Shown here piece by piece: positions 34,227 through 44,281 of a DNA stretch of 64,000 bases (positions are counted from its first letter, which is position 1; each line of letters starts with the position of its first letter). Made by a program: the position numbers and the translations under genes. The notes beneath the pieces were generated by a model. The model worked only from the letters and a program-made list of their open reading frames with translations, did not search any database and was not told where the DNA came from. Source of the DNA: Pseudomonas fluorescens (GTDB lineage: Bacteria; Pseudomonadota; Gammaproteobacteria; Pseudomonadales; Pseudomonadaceae); the NCBI RefSeq assembly GCF_000802965.1, contig NZ_JSAK01000010.1, positions 163,636 to 227,635 of the forward strand. The letters are read 5' to 3'.

Positions 34227-34997
34227 ATGAACGCAAAAGTCTGGCTGGTGGGTGCGGGACCTGGTGATCCGGAATTGTTGACGCTCAAAGCCGTGCGAGC
34301 GCTGAGAGAAGCGGACGTCGTGCTGATCGATGATTTGGTGAATGACGCGGTACTTGAACACTGCAGCAACGCTCGGATCATTCCGGTGGGTAAACGCGGC
34401 GGTTGTCGCTCCACGCCGCAAGCGTTCATTCATCGGCTGATGCTGCGGTATGCGCGCCACGGCAAATGTGTGGTTCGGCTCAAGGGTGGCGATCCGTGCA
34501 TTTTCGGGCGCGGCGGTGAAGAAGCACAGTGGCTGCGCGAACGCGGGGTTGAGGTGGAGCTGGTCAATGGCATCACGGCCGGCCTCGCTGGCGCAACTCA
34601 GTGCGATATCCCGTTGACCTTGCGCGGTGTTGCGCGTGGCGTGACGCTGGTCACCGCCCACACTCAGGACGGTAGCAGCCTGAACTGGCAGGCACTGGCC
34701 CAGGGCGGTACGACCTTGGTGATCTACATGGGCGTGGCCAAGCTCAGCGAAATTCGCGAACAACTGCTGGCGGGGGGAATGGCGGCGGACACGCCGGTGG
34801 CGATGATTGAAAACGCTTCCCTGCCCCATCAGCGGGAATGTCGGAGTGATCTGACGGCGATGGAGGAAGATGCCTGCGCCTTCCAGCTCAAAAGCCCTGC
34901 CATTCTGGTAATCGGCGCGGTTGCGGCAGTTTGCGAGGAGATCAAAAGATCGCAGCCTTCGGCAGCGCCTACAGGAATCTACGCGCACTCCCTGTAG
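34227..34997 (+). CDS. cobA: uroporphyrinogen-III C-methyltransferase (siroheme/cobalamin branch)
   Basis: 256 residues, SUMT family: N-terminal VGAGPGDPELLTLKA, then VRLKGGDPCIFGRGGEE, VNGITAGLAGA and a C-terminal PVAMIENAS. It makes precorrin-2, needed for siroheme of nitrite and sulfite reductases, which explains its place in the nitrate operon. The last 17 codons (IKRSQPSAAPTG and on) and the stop codon come from a REP element, not from the enzyme core. Confidence 0.95.
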   Translation: MNAKVWLVGAGPGDPELLTLKAVRALREADVVLIDDLVNDAVLEHCSNARIIPVGKRGGCRSTPQAFIHRLMLRYARHGKCVVRLKGGDPCIFGRGGEEAQWLRERGVEVELVNGITAGLAGATQCDIPLTLRGVARGVTLVTAHTQDGSSLNWQALAQGGTTLVIYMGVAKLSEIREQLLAGGMAADTPVAMIENASLPHQRECRSDLTAMEEDACAFQLKSPAILVIGAVAAVCEEIKRSQPSAAPTGIYAHSL

Positions 34998-35020
34998 GAG
35001 CTGCCGCAGGCTGCGATCCT
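34941..35020. repeat. REP doublet overlapping the 3' end of cobA
   Basis: GATCAAAAGATCGCAGCC at 34940 and the inverted copy TGTAGGAGCTGCCGCAGG ending near 35020 form a doublet. The same family recurs at 44282 and 58034. The TAG of the right unit is the cobA stop codon. Confidence 0.88.
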
Positions 35021-35066
35021 TTCGCGGCAACGCCTGATTCACGCTGAAACACCAAATCGCAGACAA

Positions 35067-35096
35067 AGAAAAGCCCGGCCTAAGCCGGGCTTTTCT
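35067..35096. terminator. bidirectional terminator between cobA and oprF
   Basis: AGAAAAGCCCGGC and GCCGGGCTTTTCT form a 13-bp stem with loop CTAA, with A-tract on the left and T-tract on the right, so it can stop both convergent transcripts. Confidence 0.92.
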
Positions 35097-35112
35097 CAGA
35101 GCTGCGAGCTAA

Positions 35113-36144
35113 TTACTTAGCTTGAGCTTCAACCTGCGCTTCTACGCGACGGTTTACAGCGCGGCCAGCGTCAGTTTTGTTGTCAGCAACTGGGCGGGAT
35201 TCGCCGTAGCCAACAGACTGAACGCGGGACGATTCAACACCGTACTGGTTGGTCAGAACTTGCTTAACGGCGTTTGCACGACGCTCAGACAGTTTCTGGT
35301 TGTAAGCGTCAGGACCGACGGAGTCAGTGTGACCTTCAACAGTAGTGGTGGTGGATGGGTACTGCTTCATGAAGTCAGCCAGGTTTTTGATGTCGCCGTA
35401 GCTGTTAGGCTTGACTACCGACTTGTCGAAGTCGAACTTCACGTCCAGCTCAACACGAACAACTTCAGCAACTGCTGGGCAGCCGTCAGCGTCAACAGTT
35501 ACGTTGGCTGGGGTGTCCGGGCACTTGTCAACGTTGTCGCAAACGCCATCGTTGTCGCTGTCGGAGCAGACTTCTGGAGCTGGAACTGGAGCAGGAGCTG
35601 GTTTGGAGCCGCCGCCGAAGTTCACACCGATACCAACGCTAGGAGCCCACTCGGTGTTGCCCTGGTCGATGTTGTATTGAGCTTCAACGCCAGCACGGGC
35701 GTAGAAGTTCTCGGTGAAGTACAGCTTGGCACCGCCACCAACGTTGGCGAAGGTGGAACGGTTACGGCCGTTCGAACCATTCTGGTCGATGCTCTGGTCG
35801 GAGAAACCGCCAGAGAGGTACGGACGCACCATGTCGCCTGGGTTGTTGAAGTGGTACAGAGCGTCCAGAGCGGTGTTAGCGCCTTTAACGTTCTGGCCAT
35901 CATCGGTAACGGCGTTGTGGACTTCGTCGTAGGACAGACGCAGCTCAACGTCGTCAGTCAGGAAGTAACCGATCGAACCACCCGGCAGAATGCCGTCGTT
36001 CTTGAAGTTACGGTCGCTATCGAAATATTGCTTCTTTGCGTAGCCTTCGATTTCAACTGCGCCTTGGCCCTGTGCCAGAGCGCCGAACGAAGTGGCGGCA
36101 ATAAGAGAACCAATGGCCAAGCCCAAGGTGTTTTTCAGTTTCAT
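35113..36144 (-). CDS. oprF: major outer-membrane porin OprF
   Basis: 343 residues. Signal peptide (TLGLAIGSLIAATSFGALA), an N-terminal eight-stranded beta barrel, a proline-rich linker (KPAPAPVPAPEV), a cysteine-containing thrombospondin-like DSDNDGVCDNVDKCPDTP segment, and a C-terminal OmpA domain that binds peptidoglycan (FDFDKSVVKPNSY, TVEGHTDSVG, LSERRANAVK). OprF is a non-specific porin and structural anchor. In Pseudomonas its transcription depends partly on SigX, encoded just upstream. Confidence 0.97.
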   Translation of the reverse strand: MKLKNTLGLAIGSLIAATSFGALAQGQGAVEIEGYAKKQYFDSDRNFKNDGILPGGSIGYFLTDDVELRLSYDEVHNAVTDDGQNVKGANTALDALYHFNNPGDMVRPYLSGGFSDQSIDQNGSNGRNRSTFANVGGGAKLYFTENFYARAGVEAQYNIDQGNTEWAPSVGIGVNFGGGSKPAPAPVPAPEVCSDSDNDGVCDNVDKCPDTPANVTVDADGCPAVAEVVRVELDVKFDFDKSVVKPNSYGDIKNLADFMKQYPSTTTTVEGHTDSVGPDAYNQKLSERRANAVKQVLTNQYGVESSRVQSVGYGESRPVADNKTDAGRAVNRRVEAQVEAQAK

Positions 36145-36251
36145 CCGTTAAATCCCCATCTGGTGATTGTGAAGCAGTCCCGCAAACCGGGGGACAACTC
36201 GGCGGCAAGTCTATCAGAACTTGCCTACACGTAAGAGATATTTGCGCCGAA
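36145..36251 (-). promoter_or_regulatory. sigX-oprF intergenic region with hairpin
   Basis: The 107-base gap contains GGCAAGT/ACTTGCC (36204-36210 with 36219-36225, 8-base loop), which could attenuate read-through from sigX. A SigX-dependent oprF promoter is known for this position in other pseudomonads; I could not define its -35 and -10 with confidence here. Confidence 0.55.
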
Positions 36252-36842
36252 CTAAGTTTCAGCAATGCCTGCAAATTTCTCACGCAATTTATCTAGAGCG
36301 CGTTTGTACCGCATTTTTGTTGCACTCAAACCCATGTGCATTATGTCTGCGATTTCCTGAAATTCCAGTTCTGCGACAAATCGTAGCACCAAAATTTCAC
36401 GGTCAATCGGGTTCACATACACCAACCAGCGATCAAGTCCACCTTTCTCCTCGGGTTTCGGCGCCTTTTCTTCGGACGCTTCTTCGAGGGGGTCCAGACT
36501 TAAAGCATCCATCAAGCGACGCTTTCGCCGTTCCTTTCGATACTGTGTGATGCACTCGTTGTACGTGATGCTATATAGCCATGTCTTGAACTTCGATTTG
36601 CCCTCGAAGTTCTTCAGGCCATACAGCACCTTCAACATGACCTCCTGACAGACATCGTCTGCGTCGCGATCGTTCCCAAGATATCGTGCACAGACGTTAA
36701 ATAATGTTCGCTGGTAACGCCGCATCAGTTCTTCATAGGCGCGCGTTACGTGAAACAGCTCGGTATGCGAGCGCGCGACCAACTCCTCATCAGAGAGCTC
36801 GCGGGGGTCGTAGCGCATGGATAGCGATTGGGCTTTATTCAA
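36252..36842 (-). CDS. sigX: ECF sigma factor SigX
   Basis: 196 residues, essentially the length of P. aeruginosa SigX. Region 2 (NVCARYLGNDRDADDVCQEVML ... KFKTWLYSITYN) and region 4 (REILVLRFVAELEFQEIADIM) are clear, with a charged linker between. SigX controls oprF, fatty-acid and envelope-stress genes. The start giving the usual N terminus MNKAQSLS is a TTG; an ATG eight codons later (MRYDPREL) is the alternative. It lies downstream of cmpX. Confidence 0.95.
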   Translation of the reverse strand: MNKAQSLSMRYDPRELSDEELVARSHTELFHVTRAYEELMRRYQRTLFNVCARYLGNDRDADDVCQEVMLKVLYGLKNFEGKSKFKTWLYSITYNECITQYRKERRKRRLMDALSLDPLEEASEEKAPKPEEKGGLDRWLVYVNPIDREILVLRFVAELEFQEIADIMHMGLSATKMRYKRALDKLREKFAGIAET

Positions 36843-36933
36843 AACAAGTCGGGCCGACAGTCAGGTCAATGTCCGCCGCAGCCAGCATCAGCGGCATTTT
36901 TTGCGGCGGCATACATTAGCAGGGTTTGCCGGG

Positions 36934-37758
36934 TTAGCGGCTACTCACATGCTGCTCGAGAAGGATCCGATTGGAGAGAGAGACTAGCTCACCCTCATCG
37001 GTCAGCAATGTGGTTTTAACCGTGCCGATCTCTTCGATCTGACCTTCGACCTCGCCAACACGTACTTGTTGCCCAACCTGATACAACTCACGCACATAGA
37101 TTCCCGCAAGAATCTGACCAGCAATTTCACGGCTTCCCAGCCCCATGGCCAAGGCTACTGCCAGACCAACGGTGATCAATACGATGACAATGACATGGTT
37201 AAGCAGATCAGTCTTGACTTCCAGCTGACTGATCGCCACCGAGATACTGATGATGATCACCAGGCCCTGGGCAATTCGCCCCAACCCTGAAGCATAGTCC
37301 AGGCCTACGCCTTCTGCCGCACCGCGCACCAGCCCGTTGGCCAGTTGCGCCAGCAAAACACCCACCAGTAGCACCAGCGCGGCACCGAATACCTTCGGTA
37401 AATACAACGCAAGCATATCCAGCGTAGCTGAAACTCTTTCAAGTCCAAGGGATTCTGCGGCAGAAACGAGAAAAATAAGCAGAACGAACCAATAAACGAT
37501 TTTTCCGATCAGCGTCGAGATCGGAACCTGGAGTCCGGCACGCGACAATAGCTTTGTCAGACCGGTGCCGCCCATCAGGCGATCGAGGCCCAGTTTGGCG
37601 AGCAATTTGGAAAGCAGTGTGTCCAGCAACTTGGCCACGACGAAACCCAGAAGCAGCACAACCAGTGCGCCGAACAGGTTCGGAATGAAGTTCGCAATCT
37701 TGGTCCATAACGCAGTCATTGCAGTGACGAGGCTCTGTGTCCAGAGATCAAGTTCCAT
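36934..37758 (-). CDS. cmpX: mechanosensitive-channel-like inner membrane protein CmpX
   Basis: 274 residues from the ATG MELDLWTQSLVTAM (a TTG two codons earlier is disregarded). Several membrane helices (FGALVVLLLGFVVAKLL; VFGAALVLLVGVLLAQLANG; HVIVIVLITVGLAVALAMGLG) and a C-terminal soluble part (VGQQVRVGEVEGQIEEIG) resemble small MscS-related proteins. In P. aeruginosa CmpX affects membrane properties and SigX activity. It follows cfrX directly. Confidence 0.9.
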   Translation of the reverse strand: MELDLWTQSLVTAMTALWTKIANFIPNLFGALVVLLLGFVVAKLLDTLLSKLLAKLGLDRLMGGTGLTKLLSRAGLQVPISTLIGKIVYWFVLLIFLVSAAESLGLERVSATLDMLALYLPKVFGAALVLLVGVLLAQLANGLVRGAAEGVGLDYASGLGRIAQGLVIIISISVAISQLEVKTDLLNHVIVIVLITVGLAVALAMGLGSREIAGQILAGIYVRELYQVGQQVRVGEVEGQIEEIGTVKTTLLTDEGELVSLSNRILLEQHVSSR

Positions 37759-37760
37759 AT

Positions 37761-38009
37761 TCAATCAGCCTTATCAGCAGTGCGAACAGTAGGTTTACGA
37801 AGACGGGATACCGGCGCGACATGGGCCGATCCATTATTCAGGGCGATCATCAGCGCGGGCAGCCAGCGGCCCAGCAGGCTGAACAAATCGCCGGCGCCGA
37901 CCTGGCGGTTGGCGGTTTTCAGTACACGATCAAGGCACGCATCGTCGTCCCGGGTGGACGGTGATGACTTGAGCATGTCACGCAAAGACTGTTCAAACGG
38001 ATCGTGCAT
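37761..38009 (-). CDS. cfrX: CfrX small conserved protein
   Basis: 82 residues from an ATG five bases after GAGAGG (a GTG two codons earlier is possible). No domain is recognised; residues 36-57 (AGDLFSLLGRWLPALMIALNNG) are hydrophobic and may associate with the membrane. The order cmaX-cfrX-cmpX-sigX is conserved in Pseudomonas, which is the basis of the name. Function unknown. Confidence 0.82.
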   Translation of the reverse strand: MHDPFEQSLRDMLKSSPSTRDDDACLDRVLKTANRQVGAGDLFSLLGRWLPALMIALNNGSAHVAPVSRLRKPTVRTADKAD

Positions 38010-38072
38010 ACGCACCTCTCGTGATGTCTGTGAAAGACGCGGTCAATTTTGCCCGGGTCACATGCTTTACTT

Positions 38073-39068
38073 TCAAACCCAGCGCAAACGGCGGAACAAC
38101 CACCACTGCCCGATGGCCACCGAGACCATCAGCAGGCACGCTACGAGGAAGCCATACGGGCTCGCAGAAAATGGTATTCCCCCGACATTGATCCCCAAAA
38201 GACCGGTCAGAAAACTCATCGGCAAAAAGATCCCGGTGATGATGCCGAAGCGATACATCGTGCGGTTCATACGCACGCTCAAGCGTCGGTCTTCAGCCTC
38301 CAGCACCAGCCCCACCCGCTCGCGGGTCAATTCCAGCTCCTCAAGATAGCGGGTCAGGCTGTTGTTCAATTCGTTCCAGTAATCACCATCGTCGTCGACG
38401 AACCAGGGCAATTTGATCCGCGTCAGCTGACCGAAAATGTCCCGCTGCGGAGCGAGAAACCGCTTCAACGCAGCCGCGCGCCGCCGTATCTGCAAAATGG
38501 ACCCGTGCTCCGGCGTATACCGTTCGTCGGAGTCCAGCTTTTCTTCTTCCTCGTCGACCACTTCCGAGAGGCAACTGACCAGATCCTGCACCTTGTTGGT
38601 GAGGTACTGCGCCATATAAAGGATGAGTTCGGAAGCGGTTTTCGGCCCCTTGCCTTCCGCCAATTGCACCAGCAACTCTTCAGTGGCGCGCAATGGACGT
38701 AAACGCAGGGAAATCACCCGTTGGGCGGAACCGAAGATCCGCACCGAGACCATGTCCTCTGGCTCGGCACCCGGATTCAGGTTGACCCCACGCAAAAATA
38801 GCAGCAGTTCGCTGTCGGGAAGCTGTAGTAAACGCGGACGGGTGTTCTCTTCAAGTAACAGGTCGCAGCTGAATTCACTCAGGCCACTGGATTTGCGCAG
38901 CCAGGTCTGGGTTTGCGGGTGACTGCGATCCCAGTGCAGCCACAGGCTTTCATGGGCCTGCAGCTGCAAGTCATCGAGTTCTGTCCGGGCAATCGAACGC
39001 GCACCACCTTTACCGTTCAGCACCAGGGCATGCACCAGCCCCCATTGCGCGTTTTCTTCCTCGAACAT
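38073..39068 (-). CDS. cmaX: CorA/ZntB-family cation transporter CmaX
   Basis: 331 residues from MFEEENAQWG, whose ATG is six bases after AAAGGA; the ATG two codons earlier abuts that site. A large cytoplasmic domain is followed by two C-terminal membrane helices (GIITGIFLPMSFLTGLLGI and LVACLLMVSVAIGQWW). The family signature after helix 1 is GIN instead of the GMN of CorA, as in ZntB-type proteins, so the transported ion may not be magnesium. It heads the cmaX-cfrX-cmpX unit. Confidence 0.88.
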   Translation of the reverse strand: MFEEENAQWGLVHALVLNGKGGARSIARTELDDLQLQAHESLWLHWDRSHPQTQTWLRKSSGLSEFSCDLLLEENTRPRLLQLPDSELLLFLRGVNLNPGAEPEDMVSVRIFGSAQRVISLRLRPLRATEELLVQLAEGKGPKTASELILYMAQYLTNKVQDLVSCLSEVVDEEEEKLDSDERYTPEHGSILQIRRRAAALKRFLAPQRDIFGQLTRIKLPWFVDDDGDYWNELNNSLTRYLEELELTRERVGLVLEAEDRRLSVRMNRTMYRFGIITGIFLPMSFLTGLLGINVGGIPFSASPYGFLVACLLMVSVAIGQWWLFRRLRWV

Positions 39069-39088
39069 CCGCATTCCTTTGGTCGGTC

Positions 39089-39580
39089 TTACTCAGGCAT
39101 TTTCAGGGGACTCGGCGAGACGATCACGCCGTTGTTATCCGCGTAGATGTAGTGGCCTGGATGGAAGGTCACGCCGGCGAAGGTCACGGCGACGTTGAGA
39201 TCGCCGATGCCGCGCTTGTCGGTTTTCATCGGGTGACTGGCCAGGGCCTGAACCCCCAGGTCGGTTTGCGCGATGACGTCGACGTCACGGATGCAACCGT
39301 AGATTACCAGCCCTTCCCAACCGTTTTTCGCGGCTTTCTCGGCGATCATGTCGCCGAGCAGCGCACGACGCAGGGAGCCACCGCCATCGACCACCAACAC
39401 CTTGCCGTTGCCCTTGAGTTCGGCTTGCTCTTTGACCAGCGAGTTGTCTTCGAAGCACTTGATGGTCACGATCTCGCCGCCGAAAGAATCACGGCCGCCG
39501 AAGTTGCTGAACATCGGTTCCAGCACCTGCACCAGCTCCGGATAGGCGTCGCACAGGTCAGGCGTGAGGTAATGGTTCAT
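39089..39580 (-). CDS. rraA: RraA-family protein (RNase E inhibitor-like or HMG/oxaloacetate aldolase-like)
   Basis: 163 residues with the RraA fold: [15 protein letters not shown] at the N terminus, [15 protein letters not shown] and GCIRDVDVI in the core. The G-x-x-x-R-D motif in GCIRDVD also marks the aldolase members of this family, so activity is either regulation of RNase E or 4-hydroxy-4-methyl-2-oxoglutarate aldolase/oxaloacetate decarboxylase. It starts upstream of cmaX on the same strand with a 20-base gap. Confidence 0.88.
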   Translation of the reverse strand: MNHYLTPDLCDAYPELVQVLEPMFSNFGGRDSFGGEIVTIKCFEDNSLVKEQAELKGNGKVLVVDGGGSLRRALLGDMIAEKAAKNGWEGLVIYGCIRDVDVIAQTDLGVQALASHPMKTDKRGIGDLNVAVTFAGVTFHPGHYIYADNNGVIVSPSPLKMPE

Positions 39581-39717
39581 CGAGAAACTCCTGTAAAGAG
39601 GAAGAAAGCACGAACATCACTACTGCTTCGGTCATCGAAAATGACCGGAACAGCTCAATGCGTCATATCTTAGCCGCAAGCCGATCAGAGCGAAATGCCC
39701 TTGATAGAGCGTCCAGC

Positions 39718-40707
39718 TTAGATCGCCGCAGCCAAATCCGCTTTATCGCCGAGCAACGGCACCTGCTGATCCACCAGCCACTTGGCAACTAATGGCCAGA
39801 CTTCTGTCTGGGCGGCTTTGCTGACCAACATTTCCACATGACCGAAATTATCGGTAAAACCCTGTTCGCGACCCAGGTTGATAAATTGCTTGTGCTCGGA
39901 ACCCAACTGATCAAACAACTTGCGACAAGCCCAGTCCGGATCTTGATGGTCGTTCACTGCGCTAACGGCCAAAACCGGCACTTGAACGTTAGCCAATCCT
40001 GCCCACCAGTCCTTGTCGGCATCGCCAAAGCGCCCGAACAGGCCATACCAGCGCATGCTTTCCAGGGCCAGGCCAATCGGCTCGTCCTCCGGACCGCGCT
40101 TGAGTCGAGAACCGGACAACTGGGCAAAACGCTTGAGAATGAACCGCCCGCTCCACTCGACCGGGGGAATCTTCAATGGCCAGTAGGTGCGGCTCATTTG
40201 CGTGCCAAAGAACGCGGCGGACGCGACTACAGGTTCGCCGATGTATTCACCGCCGAGCGCCGCCGCCAGGGTAATCCCACCCAGCGAGTGGCCGATCCAG
40301 TGCGGGACCTGGCCGCTTTGCTCGCGAACGAACGCGCCAATGGCCGGCAGATCGTAACGCGCGTAGTCGGCGACGCGGTTCTTGCGGTAGTTCTGGTTGC
40401 GCTGGGACAAGCCGTGACCGCGCATTTCCGGAATCCACACATCGAATCCCAGGCGCGTCAGATGGGCACCAAGCCCCAGCCCTTTTGGCGAAAACCAGAA
40501 CCGGCGATTGGAAAAACTGCCGTGCAACAGGATCACCGGCACCCCGCGCACCGACGATTCGTCGGCCATGCCAAGGCGCGTCACAGCCAGTTCGACGGTG
40601 AAGTCGGGGCTGTTACCGGGTTTTAAACGATAGACATCTTCGCTCAGATCGCCGCGCCGCTCGGCGCTGATCAGGGCGACAGGAAATAGGTTGCTGCTGC
40701 TTTGCAT
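39718..40707 (-). CDS. alpha/beta-fold hydrolase
   Basis: 329 residues from MQSSSNLFPVALISAE. Alpha/beta hydrolase with oxyanion HGSF, nucleophile elbow GHSLGG (Ser) and a late His in NFGHVEML. The region TRLGFDVWIPEMRGHGLS is typical of lipase/abhydrolase proteins. No signal peptide. The natural substrate is unknown; an analogous gene lies beside ppsA in other pseudomonads. Confidence 0.88.
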   Translation of the reverse strand: MQSSSNLFPVALISAERRGDLSEDVYRLKPGNSPDFTVELAVTRLGMADESSVRGVPVILLHGSFSNRRFWFSPKGLGLGAHLTRLGFDVWIPEMRGHGLSQRNQNYRKNRVADYARYDLPAIGAFVREQSGQVPHWIGHSLGGITLAAALGGEYIGEPVVASAAFFGTQMSRTYWPLKIPPVEWSGRFILKRFAQLSGSRLKRGPEDEPIGLALESMRWYGLFGRFGDADKDWWAGLANVQVPVLAVSAVNDHQDPDWACRKLFDQLGSEHKQFINLGREQGFTDNFGHVEMLVSKAAQTEVWPLVAKWLVDQQVPLLGDKADLAAAI

Positions 40708-40778
40708 AATCTCTTGCACAAAAAAGGGCGGCATCCAGATGGAGCCCGCCCTGCTTGAATCTCAAAAGGCCGCTCCCT

Positions 40779-40880
40779 GTAGGAGCGAGCCCTGCTCGCG
40801 AAGAACTTCCGGACACCGCGTTTATTCAGGATAAACGCGTAATCGTTGACGTCCATCGCGAGCAGGCTCGCTCCTACAGA
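40779..40880. repeat. REP doublet, TGTAGGAGCGAGC family
   Basis: TGTAGGAGCGAGC at 40779 and the inverted GCGAGCAGGCTCGCTCCTACA ending at 40879 face each other across about 50 bases. Lies between the hydrolase and ppsA. Confidence 0.88.
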
Positions 40881-40901
40881 GAGCGGCCCGTTTACACCGG
40901 A

Positions 40902-43277
40902 TCAGGCCGAAGCTTGACCTTCCGCCAGGAAGAACCAGGTTTCCAGTACGGAATCGGGGTTCAACGAAACGCTTTCGATGCCCTGCTCCATCAGCCACTT
41001 GGCCAGGTCCGGGTGGTCCGAAGGACCCTGACCGCAGATGCCGATGTACTTGCCGGCCTTGTTGCACGCGGCAATGGCGTTGGCCAGCAGCTTCTTGACC
41101 GCCGGATTACGCTCGTCAAACAAGTGAGCGATGATCCCGGAGTCACGGTCCAGGCCCAGAGTCAGCTGAGTCAGGTCGTTGGAGCCGATGGAGAAGCCGT
41201 CGAAGAATTCGAGGAACTCTTCAGCCAGGATCGCGTTGGACGGCAGCTCGCACATCATGATGATGCGCAGGCCGTTTTCGCCACGGGCCAGGCCGTTTTC
41301 CGCCAGCAGATCGATTACCTGGCTGGCTTCGCCCAAGGTACGGACGAACGGCACCATGATTTCAACGTTGGTCAGGCCCATCTCGTTGCGCACGCGCTTG
41401 AGGGCGCGGCACTCGAGTTCGAAGCAGTCACGGAACGATTCGCTGATGTAACGCGACGCACCACGGAAGCCCAGCATCGGGTTTTCTTCTTCCGGCTCGT
41501 AGAGCTTGCCGCCGATCAGGTTGGCGTATTCGTTGGACTTGAAGTCCGACAGGCGCACGATGACCTTTTTCGGCGTGAACGCTGCAGCCAGAGTGCTGAT
41601 GCCTTCGACCAGCTTGTCGACGTAGAAGTCGACCGGATCGTTGTAACCGGCGATGCGCTTGTCGACGCTTTCCTTGATGTCCTGCGGCAGACCGTCGTAG
41701 TTCAACAGCGCTTTCGGGTGCACCCCGATCATGCGGTTGATGATGAACTCCAGACGGGCCAGGCCCACACCGGCGTTCGGCAGCTGTGCGAAGTCGAACG
41801 CGCGGTCCGGGTTGCCGACGTTCATCATGATCTTGAACGGCAGATCCGGCATGGCGTCCACGGAGTTCTTCTTGATGTCGAAGCCCAGTTCGCCTTCGAA
41901 GATGAAACCGGTGTCGCCTTCAGCGCAGGAAACGGTCACACCCTGGCCGTCTTTCAACAGCTGCGTGGCGTTACCGCAGCCCACTACGGCCGGGATGCCC
42001 AGTTCACGAGCGATGATCGCCGCGTGGCAGGTACGGCCGCCACGGTTGGTGACGATGGCGCTGGCGCGCTTCATGACCGGTTCCCAGTCCGGGTCGGTCA
42101 TGTCGGACACCAGTACGTCGCCGGGCTGGACTTTGTCCATCTCGGACACGTCCTTGATGATACGGACCTTGCCGGCGCCGATGCGCTGGCCGATGGCACG
42201 GCCTTCCACCAGCACGGTGCCGGTTTCTTTCAGCAGGTAACGTTCCATGACGTTGGCCTGGGTGCGGCTCTTCACGGTTTCCGGACGGGCCTGCACGATG
42301 TACAGCTTGCCGTCGTCACCGTCCTTGGCCCATTCGATGTCCATCGGGCACTCGTAGTGCTTCTCGATGATCATCGCCTGCTTGGCCAGCTCGCTGACTT
42401 CGGCGTCGGTCAGGCAGAAACGCGCGCGCTCGGCCTTGTCGACATCGATGGTCTTGACCGAACGGCCGGCCTTGGCCTCGTCGCCGTAGATCATCTTGAT
42501 GGCTTTGCTGCCCAGGTTGCGGCGCAGGATCGCAGGGCGACCGGCGGCCAGCGTGCCTTTGTGGACGTAGAACTCATCCGGGTTCACCGCGCCTTGTACG
42601 ACGGTTTCACCCAGGCCGTAGGCGCCGGTGATGAACACCACGTCACGGAAGCCCGACTCGGTGTCGAGGGTGAACATCACGCCGGCGGTGCCGGTTTCGG
42701 AGCGGACCATGCGCTGTACGCCGGCCGACAGGGCAACCAACTTGTGGTCGAAGCCCTGGTGCACGCGATAGGAAATCGCGCGGTCGTTGAAAAGGGATGC
42801 GAACACCTCTTTGGCGGCGCGAATGACGTTTTCGACACCACGGATGTTCAGGAAGGTTTCCTGCTGACCGGCGAAGGAAGCGTCCGGCAAGTCTTCGGCG
42901 GTAGCGGAAGAGCGCACGGCCACGGCCATGTCAGGGTTGCCGGCGGACAGCGTGGCGAACGCGGTGCGGATTTCGGCATTCAGTTTTTCAGGGAACTCGG
43001 CTTCCATGATCCATTGACGGATCTGGGCACCGGTTTTGGCCAGGGCATTGACATCGTCGACGTCCAGGGCGTCGAGGGCGGCATGGATCTGATCGTTCAA
43101 GCCGCTCAGTTCCAGGAAATCACGATAAGCCTGAGCGGTCGTGGCGAAGCCACCGGGCACCGATACACCGGCACCTGCAAGGTTGCTGATCATCTCGCCC
43201 AGGGATGCGTTCTTGCCCCCCACATGCTCAACATCGTGTTTGCCGAGCTTATCGAGGGAAACTACGTACTCTACCAA
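40902..43277 (-). CDS. ppsA: phosphoenolpyruvate synthase
   Basis: 791 residues, full length. The ATP-grasp N domain ([36 protein letters not shown]), the swivelling phosphohistidine domain ([13 protein letters not shown], His is the phospho-acceptor) and the C-terminal PEP/pyruvate barrel ([27 protein letters not shown]) are all present. It converts pyruvate and ATP to PEP during gluconeogenesis. The start is probably the TTG giving [12 protein letters not shown] with GGAGAG upstream. Divergent from its regulator gene ppsR. Confidence 0.97.
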   Translation of the reverse strand: MVEYVVSLDKLGKHDVEHVGGKNASLGEMISNLAGAGVSVPGGFATTAQAYRDFLELSGLNDQIHAALDALDVDDVNALAKTGAQIRQWIMEAEFPEKLNAEIRTAFATLSAGNPDMAVAVRSSATAEDLPDASFAGQQETFLNIRGVENVIRAAKEVFASLFNDRAISYRVHQGFDHKLVALSAGVQRMVRSETGTAGVMFTLDTESGFRDVVFITGAYGLGETVVQGAVNPDEFYVHKGTLAAGRPAILRRNLGSKAIKMIYGDEAKAGRSVKTIDVDKAERARFCLTDAEVSELAKQAMIIEKHYECPMDIEWAKDGDDGKLYIVQARPETVKSRTQANVMERYLLKETGTVLVEGRAIGQRIGAGKVRIIKDVSEMDKVQPGDVLVSDMTDPDWEPVMKRASAIVTNRGGRTCHAAIIARELGIPAVVGCGNATQLLKDGQGVTVSCAEGDTGFIFEGELGFDIKKNSVDAMPDLPFKIMMNVGNPDRAFDFAQLPNAGVGLARLEFIINRMIGVHPKALLNYDGLPQDIKESVDKRIAGYNDPVDFYVDKLVEGISTLAAAFTPKKVIVRLSDFKSNEYANLIGGKLYEPEEENPMLGFRGASRYISESFRDCFELECRALKRVRNEMGLTNVEIMVPFVRTLGEASQVIDLLAENGLARGENGLRIIMMCELPSNAILAEEFLEFFDGFSIGSNDLTQLTLGLDRDSGIIAHLFDERNPAVKKLLANAIAACNKAGKYIGICGQGPSDHPDLAKWLMEQGIESVSLNPDSVLETWFFLAEGQASA

Positions 43278-43451
43278 GGTGATCTCTCCACTAACTGTGT
43301 TGGAAAAGCTCAGAAGCCGGCTGCTCGACAGAGCATTTTCCGGCTGTATGGCCTGGACCTGGAAAATAAGTGAGAATGCGGGCCATTGGCGGCCGACAAA
43401 TCGCGCCTATCATATCCAAGATTCGTCACTAGCTTAAGGCCCAAGGTGCAA

Positions 43452-44270
43452 ATGAAACGATCTGCTTTCTTTATCTCCGATGGCACCGGCATTACTGCCG
43501 AAACCCTGGGTCAAAGCCTCCTGGCGCAGTTCGAAAACATTACCTTCAGCAAAGTCACGCGGCCGTACATCGACAACGTGGACAAAGCGCGGGCCATGGT
43601 ACAACAAATCAACAAAGCCGCCGAAACCGACGGCTTCCGTCCGATTATCTTCGATACCATCGTCAATCAGGACATCCGTGAGATCCTCGCGACTTCCAAT
43701 GGTTTCATGATCGACATTTTCTCGACCTTCCTCGCGCCCCTTGAGCAGGAACTGACCGAGCATTCTTCCTACACCGTCGGCAAGTCCCACTCCATCGGCG
43801 CCAACACCAATTACATGGAGCGTATCGAGGCGGTGAACTTCGCCCTCGACAACGACGACGGCGCCCGCACGCACTATTACGACAAGGCCGACCTGATTCT
43901 GGTTGGCGTGTCGCGTTGCGGCAAAACCCCGACCTGCCTGTACATGGCCATGCAATTCGGCATCCGCGCGGCCAACTACCCGCTGACCGAAGACGACATG
44001 GAACGCCTGCAACTGCCAAGTGCCCTGCGCGCCCACCAGCACAAGCTGTTCGGCCTGACCATCGACCCGGACCGCCTCACCGCGATCCGCAACGAGCGCA
44101 AGCCCAACAGCCGCTATTCGAGCTACGCGCAATGCGAGTTCGAAGTGCGCGAGGTGGAAAACCTGTTTCGCCGCGAGAACATTCCGAACATCAATTCCAC
44201 GCATTTCTCCGTGGAAGAAATCTCCGCGAAGATTCTCGTGGAGAAAGGTGTGGAGCGGCGTTTCAAGTAA
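43452..44270 (+). CDS. ppsR: PEP synthase regulatory protein (bifunctional kinase/pyrophosphorylase)
   Basis: 272 residues from [20 protein letters not shown]; a frame 22 codons longer has no support. DUF299/PSRP family with P-loop [14 protein letters not shown] and N-terminal [10 protein letters not shown]. It inactivates PpsA by ADP-dependent threonine phosphorylation and reactivates it by Pi-dependent removal. The 174-base gap to ppsA holds both promoters. Confidence 0.95.
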   Translation: MKRSAFFISDGTGITAETLGQSLLAQFENITFSKVTRPYIDNVDKARAMVQQINKAAETDGFRPIIFDTIVNQDIREILATSNGFMIDIFSTFLAPLEQELTEHSSYTVGKSHSIGANTNYMERIEAVNFALDNDDGARTHYYDKADLILVGVSRCGKTPTCLYMAMQFGIRAANYPLTEDDMERLQLPSALRAHQHKLFGLTIDPDRLTAIRNERKPNSRYSSYAQCEFEVREVENLFRRENIPNINSTHFSVEEISAKILVEKGVERRFK

Positions 44271-44281
44271 TTACACACATC

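Noticed and set aside
40755..43373. 872-codon open frame antisense to ppsA
   Set aside because: It mirrors a full-length, motif-complete ppsA; long antisense frames are common in high-GC genes and the translation has no recognisable domain.
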